In this document: positions 53,830 through 62,441 of the stretch, one piece after another | Layout: every line of letters starts with the position of its first letter | Position numbering within the stretch: the first letter of the stretch is position 1 | DNA from: Paenibacillus silviterrae | GTDB lineage: Bacteria > Bacillota > Bacilli > Paenibacillales > NBRC-103111 | Reading direction: 5' to 3' | NCBI RefSeq assembly: GCF_030167925.1 | Contig: NZ_JASKUT010000001.1 | Coordinates: forward strand, 1,674,001 to 1,738,000 | DNA: 64,000 nt | Program-made: the position numbers and the translations under genes | The notes under the pieces: generated by a model | What the model was told of the DNA's origin: nothing | What the model saw: the letters and a program-made list of their open reading frames with translations, nothing else | Databases searched by the model: none

Positions 53830-54780
53830 TTACAAAGATGCATCCCGCTTCACAGCTGGAATTTCGAATCGAAAATGATCGTGCGCCAAATAGGTGTTCT
53901 CATGAATTTCTTTGGCCTCCTGCACAAGCAGCTCCGCCTCCGCTCCTTGATATCTGGAACTGATATGAGTCAGTATCAAGTGCTTGGCGCCCGCCTCATG
54001 GGCCGTTCTGGCCGCATCCATCGCAGTGGAATGATCGTAATCTATGGCCAGCTGCTTCTTATGTTCCGCGAAAGTTGCCTCATGCACCAAAACATCCGCC
54101 CCTCTCGCCAGCTCTAGACTGCCAGGACAAGGCTGCGTATCGCCCAGAATCGTCACGACCCGGCCGGCGCTTGAAGGACCTACGAAGTCCGCTGCCTTCA
54201 GCACCGTTCCGTCGTCCAGTGCGATATCTTCTCCCCGTTTGATTCTGCCGAACAAGGGACCCGATGCCAGCCCAAGCTCCTTCAGCTTTTGTACCTGCAG
54301 CTGTCCCTTTTGCGGCTTCTCAACGATTCGATAACCGAAGCTCTCCACCCGATGAACAAGTGGAGCAACATGTACCTCGAAGCCTGCGTCCTCGAACAAT
54401 AAGCCTTGCCGGTCCTTCTCCAGTTCAATGATGGTAAGCTCATAGATCAAGTGGGATTGGCTGATCTGCAGTACCATCTCAATAAAGGCTTTAATCCCCT
54501 TAGGACCATAAATTGTGAAGGGCTGCTCTCCTCCAAGGTAGGAACGGCTCGACAGAAGACCCGGTAATCCGTAGAGATGATCTCCGTGAAGATGTGTGAT
54601 GAACAGCTTCTCCAGCTTGCTCATTTTGACAGGGGATCGCAAAATCTGATGCTGCGAGCCTTCCCCGCAGTCAAACATCCAGTAACAATTCCGCTCGGCC
54701 AGCAGATTCAACATAACGGAGGTTACGTTGCGTTCCTTAGATGGCATTCCCGCCCCTGTGCCGAGAAAATAAAGCTCCAA
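53830..54780 (-). CDS. rnz: Ribonuclease Z (tRNA 3' endonuclease)
   Basis: A 316-residue metallo-beta-lactamase-fold enzyme that trims tRNA 3' ends. ITHLHGDHLYGLPGLLSSR is the HxHxDH zinc motif; the exosite-like part follows in the middle, and the later ligands are in AHEAGAKHLILTHISSRY and VHEATFAEH. The N-terminus MELYFLGTGAGMPSKERNV is typical. Catalysis is inferred from the family. A terminator hairpin for metH lies just after it. Confidence 0.94.
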   Translation of the reverse strand: MELYFLGTGAGMPSKERNVTSVMLNLLAERNCYWMFDCGEGSQHQILRSPVKMSKLEKLFITHLHGDHLYGLPGLLSSRSYLGGEQPFTIYGPKGIKAFIEMVLQISQSHLIYELTIIELEKDRQGLLFEDAGFEVHVAPLVHRVESFGYRIVEKPQKGQLQVQKLKELGLASGPLFGRIKRGEDIALDDGTVLKAADFVGPSSAGRVVTILGDTQPCPGSLELARGADVLVHEATFAEHKKQLAIDYDHSTAMDAARTAHEAGAKHLILTHISSRYQGAEAELLVQEAKEIHENTYLAHDHFRFEIPAVKRDASL

Positions 54781-54821
54781 ACCGACCGACTCCGTTTCAT
54801 GATGATTTCTTATCGATAAAG

Positions 54822-54851
54822 GAAAGAGTGAGGCAGCTCATGCCCCACCCT
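54822..54851 (-). terminator. Likely terminator of metH
   Basis: On the minus strand GTGGGGCA and TGCCTCAC pair with one G-T pair around a short loop and are followed by TCTTTCC. The stem is good; the T tract is short and interrupted. Confidence 0.55.
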
Positions 54852-54862
54852 GTGTAGTATGC

Positions 54863-57800
54863 CTAACTTTTTTCCACATTAAAATATCTTGCCTGCGGAT
54901 GAGCAAAAACAATGGCCGATACGGAAGCTTCCGGCTCCATCATGCTGCCTTCGGTCAGCTCCACTCCAATATCCTCCGGCTTGAGGAGAGCGAACAGCTG
55001 CTTCTGGTCGTCCAGATCCGGACACGCCGGATAACCGAACGAGAACCGTTGGCCGCGGTACTTCGCCCCGAAACGCTCCTGCATCGTCATATCGGCCGGA
55101 TCCGGGAAGCCCCATACGTCGCGCATCATTTGGTGAACACGCTCAGCGAACGCCTCTGCGGTCTCAAGCGCCGTCGCCTGAAGCACGTGAGAGCGGAGAT
55201 AATCCCCCTTATCTCTCATGATCGTAGCACGATCGCTAACGCCATGACCTGCCGTAACAACCAGGAAGCCTACGTAGTCCATTTCTCCGCTGTCAACCGA
55301 CTTTAGATAATCGGCCAAGCAGAGGAACGGCTCCGTTCCTTGCCGCGGGAACGTGAATTTCTGCAGCACCTTCGTATGATCCTGAGGATCATACACAAGC
55401 ACCTCGTTGCCGTTCGACTGAGCTGGGAAGAAGCGGTACATGGCGTGTGCTTTGATGGCGCCTTCGCGCTGCGCCTCCTCCAGAATTTGATCCACCGTTT
55501 CCTTCAGCTGTACCGCCTTCGGATCCTTGTCCGCCAGCAGCTTCTCTACTTTGCCCTTCAGACCCAAGTGGTGACCCAGCAGCATCTGCATGTTGATGTA
55601 AGGGATCAAGTGGCTGATCGGATAATCACGCAGCACGTGACGCTCCAGGTCCGGCGGTACCTGTACCGGTACCGTGCGGTCCACGTCGGAGCTCTTCACC
55701 CGGGTCAGCGCCGGCATCTGATCTTCCTTGCGTCCGGCTTCCTTGACATCCGAGTCCACGCTCTCTCGAAGCTGCTGAATCAGCACTTTACGCTGCTCCG
55801 GATCGCTCAGCTTGTTGGCGATATCCAGTCCGTCCATCGCGTCCTTAGCGTACACAACGATTCCATCGTACTCTGGGGCGATTCGCGTTTTCGTAAACTT
55901 TCTGGTCAAGGCCGCGCCGCCGACCAGAATCGGCACATCGATGCCGGCATTCTTTAAATCCTGGGCCGTGATGACCATTTGCTGCGCGGATTTCACGAGA
56001 AGACCTGATAAACCGATCGCATCCGGCTTTTCCTTCCGGTACGCTTCGATCAGCTGCTCCGGCGGTACCTTGATCCCAAGATTTATAATGTGATAGCCGT
56101 TGTTGGACAAAATAATCTCAACAAGATTTTTTCCGATGTCGTGCACATCGCCCTTGACCGTTGCCAGAATGATTTTCCCTTTAACGGCGGACTCATTCTT
56201 CTCCATAAACTGCTCAAGGAACGCTACGGAAGCCTTCATAACCTCGGCGCTTTGGAGCACCTCGGCGACGATCAGCTCGTTGTTATTGAACAAACGGCCA
56301 ACCTCTTCCATTCCCCTCATGAGCGGACCGTTGATGACTTCCAGCGGCGAATATTTCTTAAGCGCCTCCTCCAGATCCGGAATGAGACCCTCCTTCGTAC
56401 CTTCAATGACATAGGAACCGAGTCGCTCTTCCAGAGAAAGATTGGAGATTTTCTCTTTCTTCTCTACGTTCTTCTCACGGAAATGCGCGACGAAAGCTGC
56501 AAGCGTTTCATCCGTAGTGTTGAAAATGAGGTTCTCTGCCAGCTGTCTTTCCTCTTCCGGTATGGAAGCATAACGCTCCAGCGCTTCCGTGTTCACAATC
56601 GCATAGTCCAATCCGGCCTTGGTACAGTGGTACAAGTAAACGGCGTTGAGCACCTCGCGGCCGGCCGGCGGAAGACCGAAGGAAATGTTACTTAAGCCGA
56701 GGATCGTCTTACATGCCGGATATTTTTCCTTGATCATCCGGATCCCCTCGATCGTTTCCACAGCGGAACCGATATATTGCGGATCACCCGAGCCGATCGG
56801 GAACATGTTCGGGTCGAAAATTATGTCCTCTGCCTTCATTCCATACTTCCCTGTCAGCAGATCGTAGGCGCGCGTTGCAACCTCCAGCTTGGCCTGACGG
56901 GAAACGGCTTGCCCCCGCTCATCGATCAGGATCATGACGACAGCGGCGCCGTATTTATGAATCAACGGAACGATGCTTTCGAATTTCGTTTCGCCATCCT
57001 CAAGATTGATTGAGTTAATGATGGCCTTCCCTTGCGAATATTTCAATCCCAGCTCAATGATATGGTCGTAAGTGGAGTCAATCATGAGTGGGACCTTTAC
57101 CTTCTTGACGACCTGCGAAAGGAATTGCTCCATCGCATACGCTTCATCGATATCCGTATCCTGGAGGTTAATGTCAACAACCTGAGCGCCGTTCTTTACC
57201 TGAGCACGGGCGATTTCGGAGCCTTCCTCGAATTTGCCTTCCTTGATCAGACGCTTGAACTTCCGGGAGCCGGAAACATTCGTCCGTTCACCAACCATGA
57301 CGGGACGGTTGGCATCCTCGATGTAAGTCGTCTCAATTCCGGAAACCGCCGGAGGGTGCGTACCCTTCTGTTCTCTAGGCTTGTAGTTCTGCAATGTCTC
57401 TGCCATAGCCTGAATATGGGCTGGCGTCGTTCCGCAGCAGCCCCCGGCAATGTTGAGCCAGCCCTGCTCGGCGAAGCCGGCCAGCTTCTTCGCAAGCGAA
57501 TCGGGGGATTCGTGATATTGTCCGTTCTCATCCGGCAGCCCCGCGTTCGGGTAACAGCTCACAGCCGTTCCTGCGATGTCGGATAACGTACGGATATGAT
57601 CGCGCATGAATTCCGGTCCGGTTGCACAGTTCAATCCGATGGAGATCGGGTTCAGGTGCTCTAGGGAAATGTAAAAGGATTCAATGTTCTGCCCCGCCAG
57701 CGTGGTTCCCATCGGCTCAATCGTACCGGAGATCATAATCGGCAGCTTACGGCCGAGCGTTTCGAACGCTTTACGAATCCCGATGCTGCCCGCCTTTACG

Positions 57801-58306
57801 TTCAGCGTGTCTTGGGAGGTCTCAAGCAGCAGCGCATCCACGTCCGCTTCGATCAAAGCCAGAGCCTGCTCATAATAGCTGTCCACCAGCTCTTCGAACG
57901 TCACGCCGCCGGTAACGGATAACGTCTTTGTCGTAGGACCCATGGCGCCCGCGACATAACGAGGCCACTCCGGTGTGCTGTATTTCTTGGCCGCTTCCAC
58001 CGCCAGCTTCGCTGCGATCAGGTTCAGCTCTCTGGCACGGTCCTGCTGATCATATTCAGCCAAGACCACGCTAGTGGAGCCGAACGTATTCGTCTCTATA
58101 ATATCAGCGCCCGCCGCAAAATACGCCTCATGAATTTTCGAGATGACATCCGGGCGAGTAATACATAAGTATTCGTTACAGCCTTCCAGGTCCTCTCCGC
58201 CAAAATCCTCTGCGGTCAGGTTTTCCTGTTGGATCATGGTTCCCATCGCACCGTCAAGAATGAGAATCTTCTTCTTAAGCTGTTCTTGCAAACTAACCTT
58301 AGTCAT
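54863..58306 (-). CDS. metH: Cobalamin-dependent methionine synthase
   Basis: A 1147-residue four-module enzyme that transfers a methyl group from methyltetrahydrofolate to homocysteine through cobalamin. Domains: homocysteine-binding (LDGAMGTMIQ at the start; zinc Cys pair in GGCCGTTPAH), pterin-binding (MVGERTNVSGSRKF; INLQDTDIDEAYAM), cobalamin-binding with the lower-ligand His in KGDVHDIGKNLVEIIL near residue 745, and C-terminal SAM-dependent reactivation domain from about 880. ATG at 58306 follows AAGGGG. No S-box riboswitch is visible upstream. Confidence 0.96.
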   Translation of the reverse strand: MTKVSLQEQLKKKILILDGAMGTMIQQENLTAEDFGGEDLEGCNEYLCITRPDVISKIHEAYFAAGADIIETNTFGSTSVVLAEYDQQDRARELNLIAAKLAVEAAKKYSTPEWPRYVAGAMGPTTKTLSVTGGVTFEELVDSYYEQALALIEADVDALLLETSQDTLNVKAGSIGIRKAFETLGRKLPIMISGTIEPMGTTLAGQNIESFYISLEHLNPISIGLNCATGPEFMRDHIRTLSDIAGTAVSCYPNAGLPDENGQYHESPDSLAKKLAGFAEQGWLNIAGGCCGTTPAHIQAMAETLQNYKPREQKGTHPPAVSGIETTYIEDANRPVMVGERTNVSGSRKFKRLIKEGKFEEGSEIARAQVKNGAQVVDINLQDTDIDEAYAMEQFLSQVVKKVKVPLMIDSTYDHIIELGLKYSQGKAIINSINLEDGETKFESIVPLIHKYGAAVVMILIDERGQAVSRQAKLEVATRAYDLLTGKYGMKAEDIIFDPNMFPIGSGDPQYIGSAVETIEGIRMIKEKYPACKTILGLSNISFGLPPAGREVLNAVYLYHCTKAGLDYAIVNTEALERYASIPEEERQLAENLIFNTTDETLAAFVAHFREKNVEKKEKISNLSLEERLGSYVIEGTKEGLIPDLEEALKKYSPLEVINGPLMRGMEEVGRLFNNNELIVAEVLQSAEVMKASVAFLEQFMEKNESAVKGKIILATVKGDVHDIGKNLVEIILSNNGYHIINLGIKVPPEQLIEAYRKEKPDAIGLSGLLVKSAQQMVITAQDLKNAGIDVPILVGGAALTRKFTKTRIAPEYDGIVVYAKDAMDGLDIANKLSDPEQRKVLIQQLRESVDSDVKEAGRKEDQMPALTRVKSSDVDRTVPVQVPPDLERHVLRDYPISHLIPYINMQMLLGHHLGLKGKVEKLLADKDPKAVQLKETVDQILEEAQREGAIKAHAMYRFFPAQSNGNEVLVYDPQDHTKVLQKFTFPRQGTEPFLCLADYLKSVDSGEMDYVGFLVVTAGHGVSDRATIMRDKGDYLRSHVLQATALETAEAFAERVHQMMRDVWGFPDPADMTMQERFGAKYRGQRFSFGYPACPDLDDQKQLFALLKPEDIGVELTEGSMMEPEASVSAIVFAHPQARYFNVEKS

Positions 58307-58460
58307 TGCCAAACCCCTTTCAAATGCCGCCCTCAATCAACAAAAAGTGACTTCTAATTTAACCCATAGTGTAACAGAAATGTGACATGATGAAAAGCGA
58401 CAAATCATGTGATTGTCTTGATTCTTTATATATCCGATCGGTTTGGTCGCATTAGCACTA

Positions 58461-58489
58461 TCGACAGATGCCCCTCCTTCCACTATAAT
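58461..58489 (+). promoter_or_regulatory. Predicted sigma-A promoter of mtnD
   Basis: TCGACA (58461-58466) and TATAAT (58484-58489) are separated by 17 bases, 45 bases before the mtnD start. The leader is too short for an S-box or cobalamin riboswitch. Confidence 0.72.
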
Positions 58490-58533
58490 ACTGTTTAGTA
58501 GGAATTGAATACCAAGGGGAAAGAGGGATCCGT

Positions 58534-59076
58534 ATGGCAGAAATCCGTATCCGCAGCACCAATGAACGCATCACCGGCGAAGAGCAGGTGAAGGCCTTTT
58601 TGAATAAACAAGAAGTACTTTACGAGCACTGGAATGAGAAGAAGCTGCCGGCCGAGCTGCAAGAGAAGTTTGTTTTGTCCGATGAGGAGAAGACGCAAAT
58701 CCTGTCTACCTTCGACGAAGAAATTCGCGACCTGGCCAGCCGCCGCGGCTACCGCACCTGGGATATCGTGGCATTGTCGGACGCGACTCCGAATCTGGAT
58801 GAGCTGCTGAAGAAATTCGAGCAGGTTCATACGCATACGGAAGATGAAGTTCGTGCTATTACTGCCGGCAAAGGCATCTTTATTATTAAAGGCACGGACG
58901 ATGTCGGCTACTTCGATGTTGAGCTGACGGCAGGAGACGTGATTTCCGTTCCGGAGCATAAGCCTCATTTTTTCACTCTGATGGAAAATCGCCAGATTGT
59001 AGCCGTTCGACTCTTCATTGAGACAGAAGGCTGGATCGCTCATCCGTTTGAAGATCCTGCTTTCCAACAGGCATAA
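58534..59076 (+). CDS. mtnD: Acireductone dioxygenase
   Basis: A 180-residue cupin of the methionine salvage pathway. VHTHTEDEVRAITAGKG supplies His, His and Glu metal ligands (HxHx4E), and VPEHKPHFF supplies the last His. It converts acireductone to 4-methylthio-2-oxobutanoate and formate when iron is bound. AGAGGG precedes the ATG. Other salvage genes are not in this window. A shared terminator follows. Confidence 0.93.
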   Translation: MAEIRIRSTNERITGEEQVKAFLNKQEVLYEHWNEKKLPAELQEKFVLSDEEKTQILSTFDEEIRDLASRRGYRTWDIVALSDATPNLDELLKKFEQVHTHTEDEVRAITAGKGIFIIKGTDDVGYFDVELTAGDVISVPEHKPHFFTLMENRQIVAVRLFIETEGWIAHPFEDPAFQQA

Positions 59077-59096
59077 GCCGCTTCATTACCATAATG

Positions 59097-59136
59097 AAAG
59101 CCCGTCACCGATTCATTCGGCCGACGGGCTTTGTTT
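59097..59136 (+). terminator. Bidirectional terminator
   Basis: AAAGCCCGTC and GACGGGCTTT form a ten-base perfect stem, followed by GTTT on the plus strand and CATTAT on the minus strand. It serves mtnD and the converging HAD gene. Confidence 0.8.
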
Positions 59137-59150
59137 ATTGAATAAATGAA

Positions 59151-59942
59151 TTATAGCGAATCAATAACACCTTGAATGTCACGCAAGCTGGTAATTTCGA
59201 AAGCCGGAGCGATCTCGTCCCCGCGGGTCAGACCGTGACGGTTGATCCACATGTTGCGCATACCGACCTTGTTCGAGCCCAAAATATCCGTAGTCAGCTT
59301 ATCTCCGATCATAACGCCTTCCTCTGCGGAGATGTTCAGCAGCTTCATCGCATGATGAAAAATGGCTTCAGCCGGCTTGCCTTCCCCAAATTCACCGGAG
59401 ATCACGATATGGTTGAAGTAAGGAGCCAGCTCAGGTACACCGGCCAGCTTCTCCTTCTGCAGATCAGGAGAGCCGTTCGTTAGGAGCAGCAGCTGGTATT
59501 TGGATTTTAATTGCTCCAGCACCTCGAAGGTTTCCTCATAAACGATCGGACGGCTGCGTCTCTCAGCCGGGAACAGCTCCGCTAATCGGGCACCCAGCTC
59601 CGCATCTTCTATCCCTAACGCCTTCAGTCCTTTTGTCCAGGACTGCTTGCGGTATTCCGGGGCCAGCGCCTCCAGCTTGCGGAACTCTTCCTGCTCGCCC
59701 TGACTGAACCGTGCCCACAATCCTTCGAACGGATTGATCCCGATCATCTTGGTGAACGGAAACGTCTCGTAGGACTCATACAATGCCCTGGCTTCACTTC
59801 TAACCGCTTCCTCAAGATGAGCAGGCTCAATGGCATAATGCTTAGCCGCCTCCTCGCACGTTGCGGCGAACGCTTCCTTCACGCTGCGCTCATCCCACAG
59901 CAGCGTATCATCCAGATCAAACAAAACCGCTTTAATAGCCAT
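59151..59942 (-). CDS. HAD-family hydrolase (YjjG/YfnB-like)
   Basis: A 263-residue haloacid-dehalogenase-type phosphatase. Motif I AVLFDLDDTLLWDER, motif II LLLLTNGSPDLQ, motif III lysine in GEGKPAEAIFHHAM, motif IV GVMIGDKLTTDILGSNKVGM. The cap domain is the helical C1 type, so nucleotides or small phosphorylated metabolites are the likely substrates, as for YjjG. ATG at 59942 follows GGGGGAG; a TTG upstream is inside that site. Upstream of it lies a small membrane protein gene. Confidence 0.9.
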   Translation of the reverse strand: MAIKAVLFDLDDTLLWDERSVKEAFAATCEEAAKHYAIEPAHLEEAVRSEARALYESYETFPFTKMIGINPFEGLWARFSQGEQEEFRKLEALAPEYRKQSWTKGLKALGIEDAELGARLAELFPAERRSRPIVYEETFEVLEQLKSKYQLLLLTNGSPDLQKEKLAGVPELAPYFNHIVISGEFGEGKPAEAIFHHAMKLLNISAEEGVMIGDKLTTDILGSNKVGMRNMWINRHGLTRGDEIAPAFEITSLRDIQGVIDSL

Positions 59943-59984
59943 TTCCCTTGTCTCCCCCAAAACCCATAAATATGTTTTACTTGT

Positions 59985-60500
59985 CTAGGCCTCATTCTTA
60001 ACCGGAATCGAATGACGGCCGGCAAATTCCTTCAAGCCTTCCTGCATGGAAGCTATGGAAAAGCGGTGAAACATTCGGGTGAACACCCAACGGGTGTTTT
60101 TCCCCTTGAAGCCAATAGTGACACTATCCTTATGAAACACAAACTCGCTAATGTCATCATGCTTGAAGGTACGATCTCCGCCAAACCGGCGGGAAGTAAT
60201 CGAATCCTTCCCTACCTTCAAATAAGGACGACGCAGCCAGAAAATAAACAAGCCGAGGAAAATGTAGCTGCCCCCGGTGATCCAGTACAGGTTATCGTCC
60301 TGCCTGGTTTCACGGAAAATAATGAAGCAAAAAATCCCTGTCAGCACGAGCAGGATTGGCAAAAACCAGCTTCTTCCCCGATAAACCGCGGACTCCTCCG
60401 TTGGTGTCGCAGCGGATATTTGTTGTTTCCCGTACTTCTGCCGATGCTTGTTCGCCATCTTACGATTGCGTCGGACCATGCGTTCCCAGTTACGCGCCAT
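59985..60500 (-). CDS. Small two-helix membrane protein, hypothetical
   Basis: A 171-residue protein: basic cytoplasmic N-terminus (RNRKMANKHRQKYGK), two membrane helices (WFLPILLVLTGIFCFIIF and LYWITGGSYIFLGLFIFWL) and a C-terminal soluble domain (YLKVGKDSITSRRFGGDR; SVTIGFKGKNTRWVFTRM) that looks like a bacterial PH-like fold. No named family is recognised. AAGGGG lies ahead of ATG 60500. It precedes the HAD gene by 42 bases. Confidence 0.7.
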   Translation of the reverse strand: MARNWERMVRRNRKMANKHRQKYGKQQISAATPTEESAVYRGRSWFLPILLVLTGIFCFIIFRETRQDDNLYWITGGSYIFLGLFIFWLRRPYLKVGKDSITSRRFGGDRTFKHDDISEFVFHKDSVTIGFKGKNTRWVFTRMFHRFSIASMQEGLKEFAGRHSIPVKNEA

Positions 60501-60528
60501 TTCCAATACCCCTTATTGTCCGTTTACC

Positions 60529-60732
60529 CTATTTTTTCTCTTCCTCATCGTCGACAAACTTAATGTTGTCCAGCTGGGATCGTAACGAAGATTTGAACGC
60601 GTCGATATACTTCCTTCTTAGCTCGTTACGCTCTACCACTTCCTCATCGGTGAGTCCGTCCGCCTTCGCTTTGCGGGCCAGCTCATTAATCCGCTTGACG
60701 TTCGCATCGTGTTCGCTTTCGTGTTCGCTCAT
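60529..60732 (-). CDS. ynzC: YnzC / DUF896-family protein
   Basis: A 67-residue helical protein. KRINELARKAKADGLTDEEVVERNELRRKYIDAFKSSLR (broken here into IDs: INELARKAK and LTDEEVVERNELRRKYIDAF) is the DUF896 signature. In Bacillus subtilis ynzC follows yneA and yneB in the SOS operon by lexA. Here yneB is absent and a terminator precedes it, so SOS control is doubtful. GGAGG lies before the ATG. Confidence 0.88.
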   Translation of the reverse strand: MSEHESEHDANVKRINELARKAKADGLTDEEVVERNELRRKYIDAFKSSLRSQLDNIKFVDDEEEKK

Positions 60733-60862
60733 GACTACCCTCCAAGTTATGACTTGTCCAATGGTGATGAAGGAGACCTACCTCATCGTCCCTTAATACT
60801 TTGACACTAAGGGGTAGGATTGTCAAGTGACGAGAAGGGAATGATCGGTAATACCAAGCATA

Positions 60863-60896
60863 GAAAAAAGGCGCTGCTTCGGATTCCACAGCACCT
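60863..60896 (-). terminator. Terminator after yneA-like gene
   Basis: On the minus strand AGGTGCTG and CAGCGCCT pair with one G-T pair, followed by six T. It ends the yneA-like transcript before ynzC. Confidence 0.85.
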
Positions 60897-60959
60897 TCAT
60901 CTTATAGTAATACCTGCGTATTATCACAGCTAAATTACATTGGTCAGAGCTAAACCCGC

Positions 60960-61325
60960 TCACGGCAGCAGCAGCTTCTGCCCCACATTAACATTACTGT
61001 TCTTCAGCCCGTTCATCTTCCTCAGCTCATGCACATAATTACGAACATCAGTTCCCCTTGCTGCGTGTTCGGTAGCAATCGACCATAACGTCTCCCCTTG
61101 ATCCACGATAACCACAGCCTGCTCGGGCTCATTTTCAGTCGCAGCATAAGCGTCCTGATCGCCGAACAGCGAAGCACCGAAGGCTCCGAAGGATAAGAAA
61201 AGCAATAAGGCCGTCACGGTAAAGATCACACGAGCATTTAAGCCGTTGTTCTTCTTCTTGCTATGTAACTGCTTAGACTCGTCAGCAGAATTGTATTTAC
61301 GAATAAGAGTAGGATTTTGAATCAT
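60960..61325 (-). CDS. yneA: YneA-like LysM cell-division suppressor
   Basis: A 121-residue single-pass membrane protein: basic N-terminus, one membrane helix (ARVIFTVTALLLFLSFGAF), and a C-terminal LysM domain that begins VVIVDQGETLWSIATEHA and ends NGLKNSNVNVGQKLLLP. In Bacillus subtilis YneA is induced by the SOS response, is secreted or anchored, and delays cell division during DNA damage. ATG at 61325 follows GGCGG; the longer frame to 61358 overlaps a LexA box. Divergent from lexA and monocistronic. Confidence 0.9.
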   Translation of the reverse strand: MIQNPTLIRKYNSADESKQLHSKKKNNGLNARVIFTVTALLLFLSFGAFGASLFGDQDAYAATENEPEQAVVIVDQGETLWSIATEHAARGTDVRNYVHELRKMNGLKNSNVNVGQKLLLP

Positions 61326-61338
61326 GAGTAACCGCCCC

Positions 61339-61425
61339 CAAACATTTGTTCTGTTCATAATATAACACGAACAAATGTTTGTGTCAACGATTTTTCGAAC
61401 TCATGTTTGTACGAACTCCGGTTCT
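61339..61425. promoter_or_regulatory. Four LexA (SOS) boxes in yneA-lexA control region
   Basis: Relative to CGAAC-N4-GTTCG: box 1 at 61339-61352 (CAAACATTTGTTCT, two changes), box 2 at 61368-61381 (CGAACAAATGTTTG, one), box 3 at 61396-61409 (CGAACTCATGTTTG, one), box 4 at 61412-61425 (CGAACTCCGGTTCT, one). Box 2 sits in the yneA promoter spacer; boxes 3 and 4 overlap the lexA promoter. Confidence 0.85.
61359..61387 (-). promoter_or_regulatory. Predicted sigma-A promoter of yneA
   Basis: On the minus strand a perfect TTGACA (61382-61387) and TATATT (61359-61364) are 17 bases apart, with LexA box 2 filling most of the spacer. Confidence 0.85.
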
Positions 61426-61435
61426 GTGTTATACT
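61407..61435 (+). promoter_or_regulatory. Predicted sigma-A promoter of lexA
   Basis: TTGTAC (61407-61412) and TATACT (61430-61435) are separated by 17 bases; LexA box 4 covers the spacer, fitting autoregulation. Confidence 0.82.
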
Positions 61436-61470
61436 CCAAGTAATGATTACCAAAATTGGAGTTGATACGA

Positions 61471-62091
61471 ATGAGCAAGATTTCCAACCGCCAACAGGCG
61501 ATTTTGGATTTCATTAAGAATGAAGTTCGGGACAAGGGGTATCCCCCTTCGGTTAGAGAGATCGGCGAAGCGGTCGGACTCGCTTCCAGCTCCACGGTAC
61601 ACGGACATCTGGAGCGGTTGGAGAAGAAGGGGTTAATTCGCCGCGACCCTACCAAGCCGCGGGCTATCGAGATTTTGGACGGTACGGAGAATGACGGCGC
61701 TTATTCGGTGTCCGTTGCCCGCGTGCCTTTAATCGGACGAGTTACGGCAGGCGTCCCGATCACCGCTACGGAGAACATAGAGGATTACTTCCCTCTGCCA
61801 AGCCACTTCGTTGGCGACAATAAGGTTTTTATGCTCAGCGTCATCGGGGATAGCATGATTGAGGCCGGCATTCACAACGGGGACTATGTCATCGTCCGCC
61901 AGCAGCAGACCGCGAATAACGGAGAGATCGTGGTGGCTATGACAGAGGAAGACGAGGCTACGGTAAAAACCTTCTATAAGGAAAAGGATCACATTCGACT
62001 TCAGCCGGAGAATCCTGCACTGGAGCCGATCCGCTTGAAGCATGTCACCATTCTCGGCAAAGTCATCGGCCTCTTTAGAGATATTCATTAA
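61471..62091 (+). CDS. lexA: SOS repressor LexA
   Basis: A 206-residue repressor. Winged helix-turn-helix at residues 1-70 ([23 protein letters not shown]), RecA-stimulated self-cleavage site at A93-G94 (GRVTAGVPI), and the S24 protease dyad S128 (IGDSMIEAG) and K166 (ATVKTF). Length and dyad match Bacillus LexA. GGAG lies ahead of ATG 61471; the TTG in frame at 61456 falls inside that site. Regulates the divergent yneA and probably mrfA. Confidence 0.97.
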   Translation: MSKISNRQQAILDFIKNEVRDKGYPPSVREIGEAVGLASSSTVHGHLERLEKKGLIRRDPTKPRAIEILDGTENDGAYSVSVARVPLIGRVTAGVPITATENIEDYFPLPSHFVGDNKVFMLSVIGDSMIEAGIHNGDYVIVRQQQTANNGEIVVAMTEEDEATVKTFYKEKDHIRLQPENPALEPIRLKHVTILGKVIGLFRDIH

Positions 62092-62098
62092 ACATCGC

Positions 62099-62138
62099 AA
62101 ACGCTCCAATCTACTTCACGGTAGAAGGAGCGTTTTTT
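62099..62138 (+). terminator. Terminator of lexA
   Basis: AACGCTCC and GGAGCGTT form the stem with a loop that can itself pair (TCTACTT...GTAGA), followed by six T. Confidence 0.88.
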
Positions 62139-62385
62139 ATTCGGCCATGTTTTGCCTGTACCGGGTCCGTGGCAACTGAAAGACTCTCCCGAAATCTGCA
62201 ATAGTACAACTTTGAAGCCTTCAAAATGGTCACTTAAGACATATTTCTGCGAATAAGCACCAATATACAGGGTGAATTGCTATCAACGCCCTACTTCCCC
62301 ATACATTTTTGCACAATCGCACAAATGCACCAATGCCCCCCTTTCGCAATCCATTTGTTGTGCATTTGCAGAAATCGGGCAAATA

Positions 62386-62426
62386 AGAAAAGACCCGGAT
62401 GAGATCACAAAAGGATCTCCGGGTCT
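62386..62426 (-). terminator. Terminator of glnA
   Basis: On the minus strand AGACCCGGA and TCCGGGTCT form a nine-base perfect stem, followed by TTTTCTT. Confidence 0.9.
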
Positions 62427-62441
62427 ATAGGCAAGACTAGC

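Larger units (their letters stand above)
62092..62441. repeat. Gene-free intergenic region with inverted repeats
   Basis: This 350-base gap holds the lexA terminator at one end and the glnA terminator at the other. Between them, CAAATGCAC (62322-62330) and GTGCATTTG (62360-62368) are perfect inverted arms, and ATTTCTGC (62243-62250) with GCAGAAAT (62368-62375) is a second pair. GCACAA motifs recur around 62311-62325. It may be one copy of a dispersed repeat. No gene is seen. Confidence 0.45.

Noticed and set aside
62092-62441. A CRISPR-like array in the lexA-glnA gap
   Set aside because: The repeated GCACAA strings are short, irregularly spaced and without constant-length spacers; no cas gene is present.
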